Position numbers and translations under genes: made by a program. From Oscillospiraceae bacterium (GTDB taxonomy: Bacteria; Bacillota; Clostridia; Oscillospirales; UBA929), in contig JAISCT010000060.1 of the NCBI GenBank assembly GCA_031265355.1, positions 1-64,000 of the forward strand: a stretch of 64,000 bases of DNA. Direction: 5' to 3'. Shown here one piece after another: positions 60,592 through 64,000 of the stretch (the stretch's first letter is position 1; every line of letters begins with the position of its first letter). The notes under the pieces are model-generated. The model searched no databases, was not told the DNA's origin, and saw nothing but the letters and a program-made list of their open reading frames with translations.

Positions 60592-60763
60592 TTGCCTGTT
60601 TTTGTCCTGTTTCTCGCTTTTCCCCATTTTTTGCACAAAAATGGCGCATTCCTGCGCCATTTTCCCCGTCAAGAGTGCAAATCGGAAGAGAACCAGCCCC
60701 AAAAAAATTTTTCCTCAGCCGCTTCGCCTTCCAATGTTGTGCATTTATTATAAAAATTTTCCA
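60584..60763. repeat. ~180-bp direct repeat, copy 1
   Basis: Aligns over its whole length with copy 2. Shared blocks: ATGTCAAT, an ATGGCGCA/TGCGCCAT hairpin, CAAATCGGAAGAGAA, TCAGCCGCT and a CATTTAT block. It carries the -35 of the pilin promoter at one end. The stretch 60764-60976 shows no gene. Confidence 0.8.
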
Positions 60764-60976
60764 CAAATTTGCAATATTCCCCGTCTATTGCGCTACACAG
60801 AGACGTGACACTCGAAGTGGTGAGCATCCAGAGGATATGGCCCCATTGCATTTTTTGACAATCCGATACTTAATCCGCATCTCCAGCACCTCAATTGTTT
60901 TCGCGCTCATTGATAAACGGGTGAACGCAGTTCACCTTCTATGTGTTGCGGGAACTGAAGGAACCCAGCCAACACC

Positions 60977-61219
60977 TCAATAATACACATAGGAGGCATC
61001 GGCGCTTGCCAAGTCCTCCACTGAAACCATAGCGGCTGCCGAGCCTTCTTTGACCTCGATGGTGGTTATGGGACAAAACGCAAAAGGAGCATTCCCAATC
61101 GCCTCCAAAGAAGCGGGAAGTCTGACGGATTCCAACGATTTATTGTTGGCAAACACCGCATCCCCCAACTCCTGCAGTGTCTCCGGTAATTCCACACGTT
61201 TTCTATGAAAATTTAGCAC
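60977..61219 (-). pseudogene. BspA-type leucine-rich-repeat remnant
   Basis: About 80 codons with two LRR_5 units (ETLQELGDAVFANNKSLESV then PASLEAIGNAPFAF) and a short C-terminal tail. Full-length BspA proteins have a signal peptide and many repeats; here the frame begins inside repeat copy 2, right after a promoter -35-like TTGACA with no -10, as if a deletion had joined them. Confidence 0.6.
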
Positions 61220-61220
61220 A

Positions 61221-61397
61221 ATGTCAATCGTTCGGTTTTAGTCCCCCTTGTCTCTTTTCCTCCTTTTTTGCATAAAAACGGCGCATTTCTGCGCCATTTT
61301 CCTCAACAAGAGCACAAATCGGAAGAGAATCAGCATTTAAAATTTTTTCTCAGCCGCTAACGTTTCTGTAATTACACATTTATTGTAAATTATTTCC
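61221..61397. repeat. ~180-bp direct repeat, copy 2
   Basis: Same orientation as copy 1 with many point differences. It keeps the GGCGCA/TGCGCC hairpin and the TTGACA block (minus strand) but has lost the TATAAT. Confidence 0.8.
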
Positions 61398-61413
61398 TTT
61401 TTATAATTCCTTA

Positions 61414-63396
61414 TCAGCTGATATCCGCTCTGTCGAGGTAGAGGGCGCCGCGTTCGGCGATGAATTCTTTGCGGCCGGCCAGGTTGTCGCCGAGGAGCGT
61501 ATCGAAATAGGCGGCCGTGCGGGCCGCGTCGTCTGGAAGCACCTGGATGAGCCGCCTTGTCTCCGGGTTCATCGTGGTCAGCCACATCATGTCCGGCTCG
61601 TTCTCGCCCAGCCCCTTCGAGCGCGCCACCACGGCGGACGCGCCGCCCAGCGCGCGCAGAACGTCGTCCTTTTCCCGGTCTGTGTAGGCAAACCAGGTCT
61701 TGTCCTTCGAACGGATCTCGTAGAGGGGACTCTCCGCAATGTAACACAGCCCCTCCTCGATGAGGGTCGGCGTCAGCCGATAGAGCATCGTCAGGATCAG
61801 TGTGCGGATCTGGTACCCGTCCACGTCGGCGTCGGTGCAGAGGATCACCTTGCTCCAGCGCAGCGCAGACAGATCAAAGGTGCTGAGCTCTCGGTGCCGA
61901 GCGGATACCTCCACCCCGCAGCCCAGCACCTTGATGAGGTCGGTGATGATGTCGTTTTTGAAGATCTTTCCGTACTCTGCCTTTAGACAGTTTAAAATCT
62001 TGCCCCGCACCGGGATGATCGCCTGAAACTCCGCGTCGCGCGCCAGCTTGCAGGCCCCCAGCGCGCTGTCCCCCTCTACGATGTAGATCTCCCGCCGCTC
62101 CACGTCCTTTGTGCGGCAGTCGACAAATTTTTGCACGCGCGAGGTGATGTCCACCCCGCCGGTCAACTTCTTTTTGATGCCGAGACGGGTCTTTTCCGCC
62201 GTCTCCCGGCTGCGCTTGTTGATCAGTACCTGCTCGACAATGCGGTCCGCCTCCGCCCGGTTTTCGATGCAATAGACCTCAAACTGCGCCTTCAAAAAGT
62301 CCGTCATGGCCTCTTGTACGAACTTGTTCGTGATGGCCTTCTTGGTCTGGTTCTCGTAGGATGTCGCCGTGGAAAAGTTGTTTGACACAAAGATCAGACA
62401 GTCGGCAATGTCGGCAAAGGTGATCTTCGCCTCGCCTTTTTGGTACTTCCCGCTCGCGCGGCAGCAGGCGTCCAGCGCCGACACCAATGCCGAGCGGGTC
62501 GCCTTGTCCGGGCTGCCGCCATGCTGGAGAAACGAGGAGTTGTGGTAGTGCTCAATGAGATTCACTCGGTTAGAGAAGCAGAAGGCTACCGAGAGCCGCA
62601 CCTTGTACTCCGGCTTGTCGGCCCTGTCCCGCCCCCGCCGCTCGGCCTTCCACAGCCGCGGTTCCGTCAGCGCGTCCTCGCCCGCGAACTCACGGACATA
62701 GTCCATGATCCCTTCCGTGTAGCAGAAGTCGTAGGACTGTACGCCCGCTCCCGTCTCGTAACGCAATCGGAAGGTGACGCCGGCGTTTACGACGGCCTGG
62801 CGTTTTAAAATGTCGATGAAGAATTCGATCGGGATGTTGATGTCGGTGAATACGTCCCGGTCGGGCCGCCAGCGGATGCGAGATCCGGTCTTCCGCCGGG
62901 TCGTCGGCTCCTTCGAAAGCCCTCCGATGTTCTCGCCGCGCTCAAAGTGCAGGCGGTACTCGTGCCCGTCTCGGCACACCCAGACATCCATATATTCGGA
63001 GGCATACTGGGTGGCACAGGCGCCCAGCCCATTCAGCCCCAGGGAGAATTCGTAGTTTTCGTCCTCGTTGTTGTGATACTTGCCGCCGGCGTACAGCTCA
63101 CAAAAGACAAGCTCCCAGTTGTAACGGTCCTCCGTCTGGTTGAAATCCACCGGGCAGCCGCGTCCGAAGTCCTCCACCTCGATGGACATGTCGGCAAACC
63201 GCGTGATCGCGATGAGACTCCCGTGCCCCTCGCGCGCCTCGTCGATGGCGTTCGAGAGGATCTCAAACACCGCGTGTTCACAGCCCTCAAGCCCGTCCGA
63301 ACCAAAGATGACTCCCGGCCGGCGGCGCACGCGGTCGGCGCCTTTGAGGGCGGAGATACTCTCGTTTCCGTAATTGGCTCTGCTTCTCATATTCAC
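61414..63396 (-). CDS. GyrB/ParE-like type IIA topoisomerase B subunit (divergent paralogue)
   Basis: 660 aa from the GTG at 63396, which overlaps the rex stop (GTGA) and has GGGGG 7 nt upstream; an ATG at 63390 is the alternative. GHKL ATPase (ILSNAIDEAREGHG, VEDFGRGCPVDF, SLGLNGLGACATQYAS), transducer, and TOPRIM (IVEGDSALGACKLARD, PVRGKILN, TDADVDGYQI). The usual EGDSAGG reads EGDSALG and the ATPase loops diverge from housekeeping GyrB. It is probably the second, ParE-like set with a GyrA-like partner expected downstream, but the next genes are a repeat and a pilin, so the A subunit lies elsewhere. Confidence 0.88.
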   Translation of the reverse strand: MNMRSRANYGNESISALKGADRVRRRPGVIFGSDGLEGCEHAVFEILSNAIDEAREGHGSLIAITRFADMSIEVEDFGRGCPVDFNQTEDRYNWELVFCELYAGGKYHNNEDENYEFSLGLNGLGACATQYASEYMDVWVCRDGHEYRLHFERGENIGGLSKEPTTRRKTGSRIRWRPDRDVFTDINIPIEFFIDILKRQAVVNAGVTFRLRYETGAGVQSYDFCYTEGIMDYVREFAGEDALTEPRLWKAERRGRDRADKPEYKVRLSVAFCFSNRVNLIEHYHNSSFLQHGGSPDKATRSALVSALDACCRASGKYQKGEAKITFADIADCLIFVSNNFSTATSYENQTKKAITNKFVQEAMTDFLKAQFEVYCIENRAEADRIVEQVLINKRSRETAEKTRLGIKKKLTGGVDITSRVQKFVDCRTKDVERREIYIVEGDSALGACKLARDAEFQAIIPVRGKILNCLKAEYGKIFKNDIITDLIKVLGCGVEVSARHRELSTFDLSALRWSKVILCTDADVDGYQIRTLILTMLYRLTPTLIEEGLCYIAESPLYEIRSKDKTWFAYTDREKDDVLRALGGASAVVARSKGLGENEPDMMWLTTMNPETRRLIQVLPDDAARTAAYFDTLLGDNLAGRKEFIAERGALYLDRADIS

Positions 63397-64000
63397 AGAA
63401 GTTCCCCCACGCGGTAAGAGAGTGTCAGGAGACTGTCGGCAAAGTTGACGTTTTCTACCACGGCGCCCTCCAGGGCGAGGTGCAGGTCGGCGCCCGTGAA
63501 GTTCCAAAATCCCCGCACCGAGAGGCGAGCCAACCGCTCCGCCATCGCGGGGGCCGTCTCGCGCGGCAGCGTGAGCACGGCGATGTCCGGCCGCCGCCGC
63601 TCCACAAAGGCGTCTAGCCGTTCGATTGCCTGCACGGTGAACCCGCCCACCGAGGAGCCCGCCACATTCGGATTGTTGTCGAAGATCCCGATGAGGCGGA
63701 TGCCCGCCCAGGAAAAGTCAAAGTTGTTGCACAGCGCGCGCCCCATGTTGCCCACGCCGATTAAAATGGCCGCGAGCCCCCGGCGCACCCCCAGAATGCC
63801 GCCGATCTCCCGCAGCAAAATCTCCACATTGTAGCCGTACCCCTGCTGGCCAAATCCGCCAAAGCAGTTGAGATCCTGCCGGATCTGCGAGGCGGTGAGT
63901 CCCAGCCGATCGGCCAGTTTTTGCGAGGAGATGCGGTGCACATCCTCCTGAAGCATCTCGTGCAAGTGGCGGTAATAGCGCGACAGCCGCCGCACCACCG
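63393..64000 (-). CDS. rex: Redox-sensing transcriptional repressor Rex (5' end beyond right edge)
   Basis: About 202 codons seen; the start lies outside the window. Winged helix (RRLSRYYRHLHEML, then SSQKLADRLGLTASQIRQDL), the GYNVEILLREIGGILG linker, a Rossmann NAD(H) site (AILIGVGNMGRALCN, IGIFDNNPN) and the C-terminal GFWNFTGADL then VVENVNFADSL. Rex represses fermentation and NADH-reoxidation genes when NAD+ is high. Overlap with the topoisomerase gene indicates co-transcription. Confidence 0.95.
   Translation of the reverse strand, partial: VVRRLSRYYRHLHEMLQEDVHRISSQKLADRLGLTASQIRQDLNCFGGFGQQGYGYNVEILLREIGGILGVRRGLAAILIGVGNMGRALCNNFDFSWAGIRLIGIFDNNPNVAGSSVGGFTVQAIERLDAFVERRRPDIAVLTLPRETAPAMAERLARLSVRGFWNFTGADLHLALEGAVVENVNFADSLLTLSYRVGELL

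Noticed and set aside
1-64000. CRISPR arrays, rRNA genes, intact transposase or integrase genes
   Set aside because: I looked for regularly spaced repeats, rRNA-like conserved blocks and transposase/recombinase motifs on both strands and saw none; only the MITE and the primase remnant point to mobility.

Overview
The window looks like part of the chromosome of a high-GC, Gram-positive, obligately fermentative member of the Clostridia (an Oscillospiraceae-like organism is my inference). The grounds are S-layer-homology (SLH) surface proteins, a dockerin-bearing glycosidase, a butyrate kinase/phosphotransbutyrylase pair, the redox repressor Rex, lipoprotein signal peptides without any outer-membrane genes, frequent GTG/TTG starts, GGAGG-type ribosome sites and clear TTGACA/TATAAT promoters.

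Layout. 1-11.2 kb is a surface glycan-utilisation locus: a partial cohesin-like protein (left edge), a PrsA/SurA-like lipoprotein, a HipA-like kinase, an SLH protein with a cohesin-like module, a large GH3 beta-glucosidase ending in a dockerin, and a second SLH protein. Two promoters here share a palindromic operator (core AAAGGTATACCTTT) at exactly the same distance from the -10 box. A 168-bp MITE lies at 11.2 kb. 11.5-21.4 kb is a catabolic locus: a lone solute-binding lipoprotein, two paralogous TIM-barrel amidohydrolases, butyrate kinase, phosphate butyryltransferase, a CoA-acylating aldehyde dehydrogenase, an AraC regulator, an NTF2-fold protein and an MFS permease. Together the enzymes would turn an aldehyde into an acid plus ATP; the substrate is not evident. 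21.6-30 kb holds a multidomain GH97 glycosidase, an iron alcohol dehydrogenase, a YfbR-like nucleotidase and an acyltransferase/membrane-protein pair.

30.2-40.3 kb resembles an accessory or defence island. It has an overlapping sce7726-sce7725-RES toxin operon, a Fic protein, a primase remnant, an AAA/DUF4143 ATPase, a 59-codon gene coupled to an RtcB ligase, DUF1294, and a DUF4276/AAA-ATPase pair. It stops at a tRNA-Ser(CGA) gene, a typical integration target. 40.7-44.8 kb is a core housekeeping operon (prfA, Sua5/TsaC, coaE, M18 aminopeptidase).

44.9-60 kb is a haem-acquisition locus: a giant NEAT/FIVAR/SLH surface protein and a small secreted protein on the minus strand; then a DtxR-like regulator, an Shp-like haem-binding protein, a haem/siderophore-type ABC importer, DUF454 and a CydDC-like ABC pair on the plus strand. 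Three TTAG-N6-CTAA sites, two of them beside minus-strand promoters, point to metal-dependent repression. 60-64 kb holds a Flp1-type pilin, two copies of a ~180-bp promoter-containing repeat around a BspA-type LRR remnant, a divergent GyrB/ParE paralogue, and rex running off the right edge.
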